From Verrucomicrobium sp. BvORR034 (GTDB taxonomy: Bacteria > Verrucomicrobiota > Verrucomicrobiia > Verrucomicrobiales > Verrucomicrobiaceae): DNA of 64,000 nucleotides. Below are positions 25,836-34,947 of the stretch, in pieces. The stretch covers positions 1 to 64,000 of the forward strand of contig NZ_BATQ01000082.1 of NCBI RefSeq assembly GCF_000739635.1. The letters run 5' to 3'. How positions within the stretch are numbered: the first letter of the stretch is position 1; each line of letters opens with the position of its first letter. The position numbers and the translations under genes are program-made. Under the pieces are notes generated by a model. It had not been told where the DNA came from and ran no database searches. It was given only the letters and a program-made list of their open reading frames with translations.

Positions 25836-28816
25836 AGCCTGCAACGCACTTTCCTCTGGTGGCATGTCGTGATGGAGCGGCCCTCATCATGACCATCATC
25901 ATCCTGGCCTTGATCACAGTCATGGTGCTGGGGTTTGCTAATCTTGTGCGGAATGAAACCGCGTCGTCCAGTTCCCACCAGGATCGCGGCCGGGCCTTGC
26001 TCTACACGCAGATGGGCACGGACATGGTCACTTCCACCTTGCGCAATCTGACTGCGAATCCCGCGCTCACCTGGGCCAGTCGGCCAGGCGCGCTGATCAC
26101 CGCGAGTCCCAGCGAGCCCACGATACTCGTCAACCAGACCGACCTGCATTCTGGCATGCCTTCCGCACGCCTGCTGGATGCCGCCTCCGACGTCAAAGCT
26201 GTCCTGCGTCCGGCCAACCTGAATGTGGCCACGCTCAATGACGATGGCAGTCATCTTATCACGGACGAGGTAACTGCGGGCTCCACACCGATGGCTTTGC
26301 CTGTCCGTTGGGTCTATGTCCGCGAAGATGGCTCCTTTGACTATGCGGAGGAACCGAACCTGACGGATGCAGCCAATCCCATCACCGGGCGATTCGCCTA
26401 CTGGACCGACGATGAGTCCAGCAAGATCAACATCAATACCGCCTGGAAGCGCAACGCGCCGGGGGACAGCGCTGCTGCGGCGAACTACAACACCTTCCTG
26501 CCCACCCATCCCAGCGGAGTGAATTTGGGCAGCCTCTTCACCGCCGCCGATCCGGCGCTCACGCCGGAAGACGCGCGGCTGAAGGCTGATTTCCTGCATG
26601 CCGCCATCACTCCCAATCATCGCTATACCGACCTGACCAGCGGTGCCGGGCGCTTCTTCAATGATCTCTCGGAGATGCGTCGCCTGGACCATCTGACGGA
26701 TTCCCCCGGCGGCTTTGCGAAGGCGCTCTCCAGCGCGAAGTTTCAGCTCACGCACTACAATCACGATCCCGATACGACGTTCTTTAATGAGCCGCGTTTC
26801 GTCCTCACCACGCAGGAGAAATATGCGCCCCGCAATCCTGATGGTACCCTCATGAAAGATAAGAATGGCGTGCCTTACTTTCTGGATATCCTCAAAGTGG
26901 CCAACAGCGACCCAGGCCAGGCCTCGAAGGAGAACATTGATCGGGTCAAGCTGGACAAGACCATCCGCAAGCTCATCACTTATCTTCAGCGCACGGACTG
27001 GCCCATGACGACAGATCCCTCTTCAGGCGCGCGAAGCAGTCTTCAATCCAAGTACTATCCTGCAGCGAATGAACTGCGGCTGGCGCAGCTCGCGCTCAAC
27101 ATCGTGGAATACGTGCGCAGTGCAGAATCCTCCCTGCAACTGGTGGAGCCTATGCGGGCCATCATCGACCTGGCGGGCACCTATGGCGCACGGGGTGCCT
27201 TTGTCACCAACGCGCATGTGCCAGATGTCATCAATGTGGGCAACTATGTGGCCAATATCTACAAAGGCAGCACCCGCAGCCTGTTCATCACGGAAGTGTC
27301 CGCCTGGGTGGGAGATACCCCGGTGATCAACAGCGGCACCACTTACTGGCCGTGTGAATTGTACTGTGAGATTCATCTGCCCAAGCACGGTGGGTTGGAC
27401 GAGATCGATCTGGCCAATGTGGATGGGAAAATGGTTTCCGTCGGCTACTCCTACTATCTGAAGGATCCGGGGGAGTTCTTCTCACCGGCGACCTTTGCTC
27501 CCTTCACCGGCAAGTATATTCCCTGCCATCCCACCACGATCGTCGGGGGCAGCACGGTGATCAGGGCAGGGGAATACCGGGTGGCGTATCTCAGGGCCCT
27601 GATCAAGGTCAAGAACCGTCCCGCCACGATGCCGATGCGTCTGGGGCTGGCACTGGGTCCTAAGTTGACGGCGAGTCAGGTGGCGACAGAAGGCGTCCCT
27701 GATCCCGGCTCTGTGTTTGACAATGCCCGTCGTCTGGAACTGGCACCCGCCGGCCAACCGTTCACCATGACGGTTGATGCGCCCACCGTGAGCAAGGAGA
27801 ACATCCGATCCTATGAGGTCACGGAATACAATGTCAACAGCGTCGCCAGCAGTTGGACGCGGGATGAAAACGGCGCAGCCATCACCCCGGGTCCACATAC
27901 CTTCGGAAGCGTCAACCGGCGCACCCTTAATGTCCTGGGTAAGGCTGCTGCCTCGCTGGATTTTCCTCCCAGCAGTGCTCCGCAGTTTGACACAGACAAG
28001 GACGGTAACGTGACCGATGCAGGCCTGCGCATGCCTTATCCCAAGGGGCACGCGAAGAACCCTGCCGGCATTATCTCTACCGCGGGAGAACTGGGCTACA
28101 TTCACACGGGCATCGAGTCCGACCGCAACAGCACCCGCGGAGGCGTGCCTTTCCGCACCCTCCGGCTGCAACCCAGCAGGCATGACACCAGCGTGGTACC
28201 AGACTGGGCTTTCATGGACTTGTTCTCCGCACCCGTCGTGGTTCCCGCCTCCGCACGCCCCATCTTTGCGCCCAACGATTCCGCCGTTGCAGGGCGAGTC
28301 AATGTCAACTGCCTGGTGGAACCCTATGCGGACCAGACACGCCACCCACAACTGGCTGCGGTGCTGGAACGGAATCTCCCGCTCATCGCCGTGTTGGCCG
28401 GAGTGCCCAACCCCTCCGAGACGGATCCAGCCCGTCTGCTCAGCACGGCGGATGCACGGGAGATTGCTGCCAGCATCTACCACCGCCGATTTGCCACGGC
28501 TGGCAAAAACTACGGTTATGCGGGAGCTTATGATTCGCCGGGCGAGATTGCAGAAATCGCCGGAGTCGCCGACCAAGGAGAGTTGTCCGAGGCCGTCCTA
28601 CGCGGGATCGCCAGTCTCATCACCACGCGCGGCAGCGTGTTCAGCATTTATACCATTGGTCAATCGCTGCAACAAACGCGGAGCCATGAACTCCGCGTCA
28701 CGGGGGAGCAGCGTCAACGCACCCTGCTGGAAGCCTTGCGGCAACTGGATCCGGCCACCGGTCTCGCCACACAGGTGAAGTTCCGCAAGGTGAGCCACGG
28801 CGATTTGTATCCCTAG
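25832..28816 (+). CDS. Verru_Chthon cassette protein A, large pilus-tip-like protein
   Basis: A 994-residue protein with an N-terminal hydrophobic anchor (ALIMTIIILALITVMVLGFA, about 15-34) but no FTLVE cleavage motif, as in GspK/PilX-type proteins. The rest is a long, mostly polar exported domain. It ends the D-B-C-A operon with a 4-base overlap. GspK-like proteins cap pseudopilus tips, so this protein probably organises the tip formed with the three small pseudopilins. The function of the cassette has not been established; the link with PEP-CTERM proteins suggests surface export. Confidence 0.85.
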   Translation: MKPATHFPLVACRDGAALIMTIIILALITVMVLGFANLVRNETASSSSHQDRGRALLYTQMGTDMVTSTLRNLTANPALTWASRPGALITASPSEPTILVNQTDLHSGMPSARLLDAASDVKAVLRPANLNVATLNDDGSHLITDEVTAGSTPMALPVRWVYVREDGSFDYAEEPNLTDAANPITGRFAYWTDDESSKININTAWKRNAPGDSAAAANYNTFLPTHPSGVNLGSLFTAADPALTPEDARLKADFLHAAITPNHRYTDLTSGAGRFFNDLSEMRRLDHLTDSPGGFAKALSSAKFQLTHYNHDPDTTFFNEPRFVLTTQEKYAPRNPDGTLMKDKNGVPYFLDILKVANSDPGQASKENIDRVKLDKTIRKLITYLQRTDWPMTTDPSSGARSSLQSKYYPAANELRLAQLALNIVEYVRSAESSLQLVEPMRAIIDLAGTYGARGAFVTNAHVPDVINVGNYVANIYKGSTRSLFITEVSAWVGDTPVINSGTTYWPCELYCEIHLPKHGGLDEIDLANVDGKMVSVGYSYYLKDPGEFFSPATFAPFTGKYIPCHPTTIVGGSTVIRAGEYRVAYLRALIKVKNRPATMPMRLGLALGPKLTASQVATEGVPDPGSVFDNARRLELAPAGQPFTMTVDAPTVSKENIRSYEVTEYNVNSVASSWTRDENGAAITPGPHTFGSVNRRTLNVLGKAAASLDFPPSSAPQFDTDKDGNVTDAGLRMPYPKGHAKNPAGIISTAGELGYIHTGIESDRNSTRGGVPFRTLRLQPSRHDTSVVPDWAFMDLFSAPVVVPASARPIFAPNDSAVAGRVNVNCLVEPYADQTRHPQLAAVLERNLPLIAVLAGVPNPSETDPARLLSTADAREIAASIYHRRFATAGKNYGYAGAYDSPGEIAEIAGVADQGELSEAVLRGIASLITTRGSVFSIYTIGQSLQQTRSHELRVTGEQRQRTLLEALRQLDPATGLATQVKFRKVSHGDLYP

Positions 28817-29401
28817 TCGTCAACAAGCCAGACGTTGCCAGAGGTCATAGCATACGATGGCCAGGTCACCTACAACCTCTCCGATCGCCGGGGCTTGGAC
28901 TTCCGCTGCCTTTGTTTCCGCGATGCTTGCACCCTGCAATATGCACTTGAGGTTGAGGTGAGAAAGCATGGCGCTCTCGGCATGTTGATTGGAACGTCTG
29001 TGCTGCGCTGGAGACCGCTTGTCTGTAGTGTGAGACCACCAAAACGATGGCCGTGGTTTCTTTCGCCGGGTTGCCACGGCAGTGACAACAATTCAAACTT
29101 GTCCAGAATCATCCGACGATTTCCTCACAACGCGCTCCAACGCCCATCCGACAAAGCTACCAGACAATCTTGAGTAAAATTGGAATTTGCCAGGACGATG
29201 AGCCATTTCGATCGTCTTTAACCCCATACTTTTTCTCGTCGCTCGGAAGCGGTAGCCAGTAGGTGCAATGTTTCTGCACTGGCGGGCGGCGGCGGACAGA
29301 TCACGGGTAGACACCCCGGCGTCGCGCCTCCTACCTCATTTTACCGCCCGGAAACATCAGTCCTGAACCATGTTTCCTCATCGAGCTCACCCATCTGACA
29401 G
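28817..29401. other. Gene-free stretch between two convergent genes
   Basis: Several short open frames exist on both strands (the longest about 110 codons) but none has a start signal or a recognisable product. Codon use changes along the stretch and nothing repeats elsewhere in the window. It may hold a decayed gene near 28820-29080 on the minus strand. I see no clear regulatory element. Confidence 0.4.
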
Positions 29402-30070
29402 TCAGGAAATCCGACGACGTCTTAAGGCTAAGATTAGAAAACCACCACAGAGTAACAATGCTGATGACGGTTCGGGAACTGCATCAATGGAGAGAAACAT
29501 GACCGGTTGCTGCGTAGTCGTGGTAGGAGAGCCATAATACACTTGCCCCGTAACATCAGTGTCAATGAAAACCGTGTCCAGCAGGGCATGCGCGCCCGGG
29601 TCCGAGTGCCACCACGATTTTACGCTTTCGAGGCCGTCTGTGGTGAGCGCGCCCGTCCAGAGATCCATATCCCTGCTATGGATCAAGGCCCAGGCGGCAC
29701 GCTGAAAATCCCGTGCGACACCTTCTCCAGTCAGATCCGCCTGGATGGCGTCAATATTGTTGCCATAAATATTGATGAGAGAGGTTGCGATTGAATTCCT
29801 CGAATCCTCACCGAAGCTGTCCCACATGGATCCGCCCAAGTCGTGAATCTCAGTCGAGATCAAGTATGATTGAGTGCCGCTTGGAGCCGTGGCACCATTG
29901 TCCATGCAGAGCCAAAAATAATCGTCTCCAAAGAGCAAGGTGGGTGCCGTGTCTCTATTGGCACCGTAAAGAGGACCAAAGGTCACATCCAGCGTTTGGG
30001 CGTTGGAAGATAGACGGGAAAATCCCACTAATACAGCGACCGTTGCAAGCAGCAAATTAGACATTCTCAT
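29402..30070 (-). CDS. PEP-CTERM sorted secreted protein
   Basis: A 222-residue protein from the ATG at 30070: signal peptide (MRMSNLLLATVAVLVGF, cut near NAQT), a mature part with aromatic and acidic residues, and a C-terminal VPEPS-hydrophobic-RRRR tail. The frame is open further upstream to 30187, but that part reads poorly. It faces the Verru_Chthon operon on the other strand and is the third PEP-CTERM protein in 15 kb. Unlike the other two it is not dominated by Gly and Ser. Confidence 0.8.
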   Translation of the reverse strand: MRMSNLLLATVAVLVGFSRLSSNAQTLDVTFGPLYGANRDTAPTLLFGDDYFWLCMDNGATAPSGTQSYLISTEIHDLGGSMWDSFGEDSRNSIATSLINIYGNNIDAIQADLTGEGVARDFQRAAWALIHSRDMDLWTGALTTDGLESVKSWWHSDPGAHALLDTVFIDTDVTGQVYYGSPTTTTQQPVMFLSIDAVPEPSSALLLCGGFLILALRRRRIS

Positions 30071-30231
30071 AAAAATATCTGCATTTGTGCAATGAACTGA
30101 TTGTATTGAAGCAATCAATGAAATCAAGAGTAATTTTGCCTTTTCAAGGCGAGCGATCCATTGGCCACAGTGATCGAAGACGATCAAGCCTTCTGGTCAA
30201 GTAACGGGCTACCTTTAATCCTTTCAACAAG

Positions 30232-30336
30232 CTGCACTGTTTGCCCGCTTCATGGATGAGTAGCTTTCATAGTCCCGCCTCCTGCATCTGTCGGAGGTTG
30301 TCCATTACGCTACGGCGTCGGATGGCTTCGATGTCC
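30232..30336 (-). pseudogene. Relic of the coiled-coil gene found at 45212-46558
   Basis: This sequence matches two parts of the N-terminal coding region of the 45212-46558 gene. One is the stretch around 46350-46425 (shared GCACTGTTTGCCCGCTTC and CCCGCCTCCTGCATCT). The other is 46515-46534 (GGCGTCGGATGGCTTCGATG). About 90 bases between them are deleted and several substitutions are present. It cannot encode a product. It ends exactly where a 98-bp repeat unit begins. Confidence 0.7.
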
Positions 30337-30434
30337 GGCGGGCGCTGCGTTGAGAGAATAGAAGAGCCGTCCCGGCTCTTTGGGGTGCTGTGTGATGTGG
30401 GGAACAAGAACCGGGGCGGTTCTTTTACCTTGCC
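30337..30434. repeat. Single copy of the 98-bp repeat
   Basis: It shares the same landmarks as the three-unit array at 6969-7268: GGCGGGCGCTGCGTTG at the start, then AGAGCCGTCCCGGCTCTT, then GGGGAACAAGAACCG, then a C/T-rich end. It is more diverged in the second inverted repeat (GGGGCGG in place of GAGACGG). Confidence 0.8.
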
Positions 30435-30435
30435 C

Positions 30436-30640
30436 GAGCCGCACGGCCATGAGGCCGAATTTACGGAAGGTTTCGGCGATGTGTTCGTGGGTCATGCCCA
30501 AGGTCTTCCCATTCTCCTCGGCGATCAGCAGGCCGTGGCTGAGAGCAAGCTGGCGGGCAAACCATTTGATGCCCCGCAGTGCTCAGGTGGCGATGGCTTC
30601 TTCTTCGACGGTGAAATCCGATTCCGCACCCACACGCTGA
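30436..30640 (-). pseudogene. Decayed open frame of unknown origin
   Basis: On the minus strand this reads as a helical protein fragment (FTVEEEAIAT, then a stop, then ALRGIKWFARQLALSHGLL and MTHEHIAETFRKFGLMAVRL) interrupted by an in-frame TGA. The protein-like composition on both sides of the stop suggests a broken gene. I do not recognise the family. Confidence 0.35.
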
Positions 30641-30643
30641 GAC

Positions 30644-31390
30644 TCATCGTGCACTGTCGATGATCATCCCGCCATCCGGGACCAGGCTATAGCCCGTCAC
30701 AAACTGCGCATCCTTGCTCGCCAGAAACAGAACAACAGGAGCAATGTCCTCTTCAGGCGAGCCGAAGCGTGAGAGCGCATTGGGAGGCGGCGGCGCATTT
30801 GATTCTGCTGCACCCCATGTGTCCGCCACGGGCAGCATGTTGTTTACCGTAATATTGTCGGGACCCCATTCGCGGGCCGCTGCCCTGGTGAGCGCCCGAA
30901 CAGCTTCCTTGGCCATCGCGTAGGGAGTGTAAGGCAACAGGGCTACGACTCCGGCAGCCGATGCAAAATTGATGACACGCCCCTGCCCACTAGCCTTCAA
31001 ATGCGGGTAGCAGGCTTGCATTAAACGCAAGTAGGCTATCGGTCCCATTTCGAAATTACGTTGCAATTTCTCGACTGACATATCGATGACCGAGGAGAAG
31101 ACGGCAGACGGATCGAAGGCGTTATTCACCAGGATGTCAACTCCGCCGAAGGCAGCAACGACCTTGTCCACAGCTTTCTTGATCTGATCGGCATCGCTGA
31201 TATCGCACGCCACGCCAAGCGCGGTGCCTCCCGCAGCCTCGATTTCAGAGACCACCGCATTCACATTGGCAGGAGTAAGTGATACTACTGCCACCTTTGC
31301 GCCTTCAGCCGCAAACAGTTTGGCTGTCGCACGGCCGATGCCGCGACCTGCACCTGTAACAATTGCAATTTTACCTTCTAGTCGGTTCAT
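30644..31390 (-). CDS. Short-chain dehydrogenase/reductase
   Basis: A 248-residue classical SDR. It has the NAD(P)-binding loop TGAGRGIGRATA (about 12-23), the NNA motif in DILVNNAFDPS, and the catalytic Ser and Tyr-x3-Lys in FASAAGVVALLPYTPYAMAK. The DGGMIIDSA ending is typical of SDRs near FabG. The normal NNAG is NNAF here. The ATG at 31390 has a GGAAA upstream; the frame extends 23 codons further but into a poor region. It is divergent from an HxlR regulator, the usual layout for redox- or aldehyde-induced reductases. The substrate is unknown. Confidence 0.9.
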   Translation of the reverse strand: MNRLEGKIAIVTGAGRGIGRATAKLFAAEGAKVAVVSLTPANVNAVVSEIEAAGGTALGVACDISDADQIKKAVDKVVAAFGGVDILVNNAFDPSAVFSSVIDMSVEKLQRNFEMGPIAYLRLMQACYPHLKASGQGRVINFASAAGVVALLPYTPYAMAKEAVRALTRAAAREWGPDNITVNNMLPVADTWGAAESNAPPPPNALSRFGSPEEDIAPVVLFLASKDAQFVTGYSLVPDGGMIIDSAR

Positions 31391-31475
31391 AGTAGTTTCC
31401 TTTTTGTTGTGGATTGTTTTTTGGCCATTCGTGTCTTTTGTTGGCCATGATTGAGGCAACGATCGGATTTTAATC

Positions 31476-31495
31476 CTTTACTTTCTTTTGTAAAG
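31476..31495. promoter_or_regulatory. Inverted repeat between SDR and HxlR genes
   Basis: CTTTAC and GTAAAG are separated by 8 bases, 40 bp upstream of the HxlR start and in the only space shared by the divergent promoters. Size and position fit a HxlR-type operator. Confidence 0.5.
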
Positions 31496-31534
31496 TAGGC
31501 ACAATAAAGGAAGCGAGTTTGCAAAAGGAAAGTA

Positions 31535-31876
31535 ATGGCCAAGTCTGAACCTCAAACATCACAAGATCACCTCCCCAAACTTCTCGATCTCCTCTCGGGG
31601 GTTTGGACGATGAATATCCTCTATGTGCTGCACAGTAATGGACCGACTAGATTTGGAGAGCTGAAGCGACATCTGGGATCAGTATCCACAAAAACACTCA
31701 CGGAACGTCTCAGGACGTTGGAGGGTGAGGGGCTTGTTTCCAGACACTATGAGCCCACTGTTCCTCCTCAAGTTACCTATTCTCTTACCCCAAAGACCGG
31801 GGAGCTTGAGGTAGCTATTGGAGAATTGCAACGAGTCGCAGATCGATGGTACGGGGGCAGCGGTTCGAAAAGCTGA
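31535..31876 (+). CDS. HxlR-family transcriptional regulator
   Basis: A 113-residue winged helix protein. The HxlR pattern is clear: LLDLLSGVWTMNILYVLHSN, RFGELKRHLGSVSTKTLTER, LRTLEGEGLVSRHYE and VTYSLTPKTGEL. Members often respond to aldehydes, quinones or reactive chlorine through cysteines, but this one has none, so ligand sensing rather than thiol chemistry is likely. It is divergent from an SDR gene that it probably controls. Confidence 0.9.
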   Translation: MAKSEPQTSQDHLPKLLDLLSGVWTMNILYVLHSNGPTRFGELKRHLGSVSTKTLTERLRTLEGEGLVSRHYEPTVPPQVTYSLTPKTGELEVAIGELQRVADRWYGGSGSKS

Positions 31877-31964
31877 TGCCTGGAGTGCAGACGTCCCTCA
31901 TTGTGGCTTCTGGACAAGTTCATCTACAACTTGCTGTTGTCTCTGGTCCACACCCTTCAATATC

Positions 31965-32942
31965 TCACCGCCGTCCGGTCGAAGTCCGCTTTCCACTTGA
32001 TTCCACTTTAGGAAGAGCGGCGTTATGGGAGCGGTATTTGCCTGGCGAAACTCCCATGACACGGCGGAAAGCTTTGCCGAACGAACTTTCCGACTCGTAC
32101 CCCGTCGCTAGTGCTACGTCGGCCAGCTTCATCGGTGGGGTTGCTCTCATCATGCTGCCTGCTCTCACCATCCGCCATTGTGTCAGATGGTCCAGCGGTG
32201 TTTCCCCGACCAGCCTGCGGAACCGTTCGGCGAAGGCAGAGCGGGACATGGAGACACTGCGGGCCAGGTCTTCCACGGTCCACTGCCGCTCGGGTTCTGC
32301 GTGCAACAGTTGGATGGCTTCGCCGATCTGCGGGTCATTCAAAGCATGCAGCCAGCTGGGATGATCCGCAGCGGATGAGGAGCCAATGCGGGACCTCATC
32401 GCCTGAACAAAGAGCACTTCCGCAAGGCGATCCACGATGGCGGTTCCTCCTGGCAGGTTTTGAGAGACTTCTGAAGCAATGAATTGCAGGGTGGATTGGA
32501 ACCAGGGTGTCGCATGACTTCCCGAGCCTTGAAGGTGGACCATCGGGGGGAGGTGTTTGATCAGTAAATTCCTTTCGGGCGAGGCCAACGAAAAACAACC
32601 TGCAACAATAGAAGTCGATGGACCCCGGCCCCCATCGAAAGTGATCAATCGTGTACGGTGGAACTCTTCCTGTGAGGCGACCTCAAGCATCGAGCGAACC
32701 GATACCTCCGGGCTGCTGCGAATGGTGTAATACTTGGGTGTGGGGAGGAAGACAAAATCCCCTCCAACAAGAGACACCTGCGGTGAGTCATCGACACTAA
32801 GAAAGCAAGAACCGCGCGTGACGATGATGCAAACCCCATCGTCGGCGGGAAACCGGAATCCAAAGGGTGCGGAGAACTCAAGGCGACCGTACAACGAGCC
32901 CTTCGTCCGCATGAGGGACATCATATGAGCGAGAACATCCAT
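31965..32942 (-). CDS. AraC-family transcriptional regulator, cupin type
   Basis: A 325-residue regulator. The N-terminal half is a cupin-like sensing domain (AraC_binding, GVCIIVTRGSCFLSV and GDFVFLPTPKYY). The C-terminal 100 residues hold two helix-turn-helix motifs (WTVEDLARSVSMSRSAFAER, then LADVALATGYESESSFGKAF, then MGVSPGKYR). The annotated frame begins with TTG at 32951; the ATG at 32942 is more likely the start. It is divergent from the SDR at 33074, with direct and inverted repeats between them, a usual arrangement for AraC proteins that activate a neighbouring oxidoreductase. Confidence 0.9.
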   Translation of the reverse strand: MDVLAHMMSLMRTKGSLYGRLEFSAPFGFRFPADDGVCIIVTRGSCFLSVDDSPQVSLVGGDFVFLPTPKYYTIRSSPEVSVRSMLEVASQEEFHRTRLITFDGGRGPSTSIVAGCFSLASPERNLLIKHLPPMVHLQGSGSHATPWFQSTLQFIASEVSQNLPGGTAIVDRLAEVLFVQAMRSRIGSSSAADHPSWLHALNDPQIGEAIQLLHAEPERQWTVEDLARSVSMSRSAFAERFRRLVGETPLDHLTQWRMVRAGSMMRATPPMKLADVALATGYESESSFGKAFRRVMGVSPGKYRSHNAALPKVESSGKRTSTGRR

Positions 32943-32964
32943 AGTAGGCAAAGCATGGATCAGA

Positions 32965-33031
32965 TCATTGAAAAGTCCATTGAATCTGGACGATTGGACC
33001 AGACATCAGGACTTTCAGCCATTGAAAGTCC
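32965..33031. promoter_or_regulatory. Repeated sites between AraC and SDR genes
   Basis: GGACTTTCA and TGAAAGTCC form a perfect 9-bp inverted repeat with a 5-base spacer (33009-33031). The right arm belongs to CATTGAAAGTCCA, which repeats upstream as CATTGAAAAGTCCA (about 32966-32979). Direct repeats at about five helical turns fit AraC-type binding, and the hairpin sits 43 bases before the SDR start. Confidence 0.55.
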
Positions 33032-33073
33032 AGAAAAATCGTCTACTGTCACCAAAGAAAGGACGGTCACTTT

Positions 33074-33910
33074 ATGAACCAATCAACAGACATATCCACC
33101 ACCGGCGTCACCGCTTCCCCCACCGGCATCAGCTTCGATCTTCACCTCAAAGGGCGTCGAGCCTTGGTCACTGGGGGAACTAAAGGGGTCGGTGCCGCTG
33201 TTGTGCAAGTACTGCATGAGGCCGGCGTTAGCATCGTGACCACGGCACGCGAACTGCCGAAGAATCCGACGGCTGGCGTGCACTACATCGCCGCTGACGT
33301 GGCGACAGCCAAGGGGTGCGTCACCGTTTCTGAGGAGGTGCTTCGCCACCTCGGCGGGATTGACATTCTCATCAACGTCGTTGGCGGCTCAAGCGCCCCG
33401 GGTGGCGGTTTTGCCAGTCTTGATGATGATGTCTGGCAACGTGAGCTTGATCTGAACTTGATGAGCGCAGTTCGCCTCGACAGGGCGCTGCTGCCGCCGA
33501 TGATCGAACAGGGGGCCGGGGTCATCATCCACGTGACCTCGATCCAGCGCGAGCTTCCGCTGCCGGAATCGACGACGGCTTATGCGGCGGCCAAGTCTGC
33601 GCTCTCGACTTACAGTAAAAGCCTTTCAAAGGAAGTCACTCCCAAGGGCATTCGCGTTGTTCGTGTTTCGCCAGGGTGGGTGGAAACAGAGGCCGCCGTC
33701 GCATTGGCGGAACGCCTCGCGGTCAGTGCGGGCACCGACTACGAGGGGGGAAAGCAGATGGTGATGGACGCACTCGGCGGCATTCCTCTAGGGCGGCCGG
33801 CCAAGCCGAAAGAGGTCGCCGACCTTATTGCGTTTCTCGTATCGCCGCGCGCTTCAGCCATCACTGGGACAGAGTTCGTCATCGACGGCGGCACGGTGCC
33901 GACAGTTTAG
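33074..33910 (+). CDS. Short-chain dehydrogenase/reductase
   Basis: A 278-residue SDR. It has a cofactor loop [12 protein letters not shown] (about 33-44), LINVVGG in place of NNAG, catalytic Ser in [25 protein letters not shown] with the Tyr-x3-Lys pair, and FVIDGGTVP at the end. About 25 extra residues precede the fold, and a later start is possible. It is divergent from an AraC regulator and followed 70 bases downstream by a VOC protein, so the three may form one [14 protein letters not shown] unit. Confidence 0.9.
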   Translation: MNQSTDISTTGVTASPTGISFDLHLKGRRALVTGGTKGVGAAVVQVLHEAGVSIVTTARELPKNPTAGVHYIAADVATAKGCVTVSEEVLRHLGGIDILINVVGGSSAPGGGFASLDDDVWQRELDLNLMSAVRLDRALLPPMIEQGAGVIIHVTSIQRELPLPESTTAYAAAKSALSTYSKSLSKEVTPKGIRVVRVSPGWVETEAAVALAERLAVSAGTDYEGGKQMVMDALGGIPLGRPAKPKEVADLIAFLVSPRASAITGTEFVIDGGTVPTV

Positions 33911-33980
33911 TGCAAAAGTGTGCCGACAATGTGCAGCAAAAAAGCCAGAACCAAAGCCGAACCATTCACCAGGGAATCTC

Positions 33981-34367
33981 ATGATCGACCACATCATCAT
34001 CACCGTCAGCGATCTCAATAAGAGCAAGGAATTCTACCAAAAGGCTCTTGCTCCTTTGGGTTACTCCGCCACGCCAGAATACACCTCAGGAAGCGCGAAA
34101 GCGAAAGGAGTGGGATTTGGAGTGGAAGGCCAGGGGCATGATTTCTTCATCCAGGAAAACCAGGAATTGATTGCGCCTTGCCATATCGCATTTCGCGTTC
34201 CCACCAGGGAGCAAGTGGAAAGCTTCTACAAGGCGGCTATTGCGGCGGGTGGGAAGGATAACGGCGAGCCGGAGCTAACTCCAGACCATGGCCCCGACTA
34301 TTACTCCGCCTACGTTTTTGATCCGGACGGCTACAACATCGAAGTCGTCTGCTGGCAGCCAGTTTAA
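33981..34367 (+). CDS. VOC-superfamily (glyoxalase-like) protein
   Basis: A 128-residue single-domain protein with the paired beta-alpha-beta-beta-beta units of the VOC fold: IDHIIITVSDLNKSKEFYQ at the start, CHIAFRVPTREQVESFY in the middle and SAYVFDPDGYNIEVVC at the end. His3 and the late Glu of NIEVV are the usual metal ligands. Such proteins include glyoxalases, dioxygenases and resistance proteins; the substrate is not evident. It follows the SDR gene on the same strand. Confidence 0.9.
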   Translation: MIDHIIITVSDLNKSKEFYQKALAPLGYSATPEYTSGSAKAKGVGFGVEGQGHDFFIQENQELIAPCHIAFRVPTREQVESFYKAAIAAGGKDNGEPELTPDHGPDYYSAYVFDPDGYNIEVVCWQPV

Positions 34368-34416
34368 CTGAATGAATCCACCCCCGGAAACTCTTCAATC
34401 CTCTACCCACAATCGA

Positions 34417-34854
34417 ATGAAACATGCATTTCTTGTTATAGCCAGTGTTCTCGCCGCCATGACTTTGACTGCCGGCGATTCCGCCGAGAAGGAAGCGCGC
34501 ACCGGAGCCGTTAAAGCTACTGCTCCGATCCCGGAACAAAAGGTCCAAGTCGCGAAACCGGCCTACGTTGTCTTCACTCGTGAAAAGACTCTCGACCAGG
34601 CCGAGCTGGAGACTTATTGGAAGAAGGTGGCCGCCTCGCTTGAGGGGCACCCCATGAAGGTGCTCTCAGGTTATGGGCCGTATGAAGTGCTGGAAGGCGA
34701 CAAGACAGAAGGCGTCGTGATTGCGGAGTTCCCCAGTATGGAAGCCGCCAAGGCTTGGTATTACAGCCCCGCCTACCAGGCAGCCCGGGAACACCGGCTC
34801 AAGGGCGCAGTCTATCGCGGGATACTCGTCGAGGCAACGACACCTCGGGATTGA
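34417..34854 (+). CDS. DUF1330-type secreted protein
   Basis: A 145-residue protein with a signal peptide (MKHAFLVIASVLAAMTLTAG). The mature part has the DUF1330 dimeric alpha-beta barrel pattern: AYVVFTREKTLDQAELETYW, then VLSGYGPYEVLEGDKTEGVV, then FPSMEAAKAWYYSPAYQAA. Most DUF1330 proteins are cytoplasmic and about 95 residues, so the signal peptide is unusual. The ATG at 34417 is chosen for the signal; the frame opens at 34372. A terminator follows. Confidence 0.8.
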   Translation: MKHAFLVIASVLAAMTLTAGDSAEKEARTGAVKATAPIPEQKVQVAKPAYVVFTREKTLDQAELETYWKKVAASLEGHPMKVLSGYGPYEVLEGDKTEGVVIAEFPSMEAAKAWYYSPAYQAAREHRLKGAVYRGILVEATTPRD

Positions 34855-34901
34855 GTCCAGTCGAATGGGCGTCACTCATTCTCTGACTTTGAAACGACAA
34901 A

Positions 34902-34934
34902 AAACAGGCGGCACCCTTGAGGTTCCGCCTGTTT
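34902..34934. terminator. Bidirectional terminator between convergent genes
   Basis: AAACAGGCGG and CCGCCTGTTT form a perfect 10-bp stem with a 13-base loop, A-rich on the left and T-rich on the right. It lies between the DUF1330 gene and the converging hydrolase gene and can serve both. Confidence 0.85.
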
Positions 34935-34947
34935 CTGCGACGTGAGG

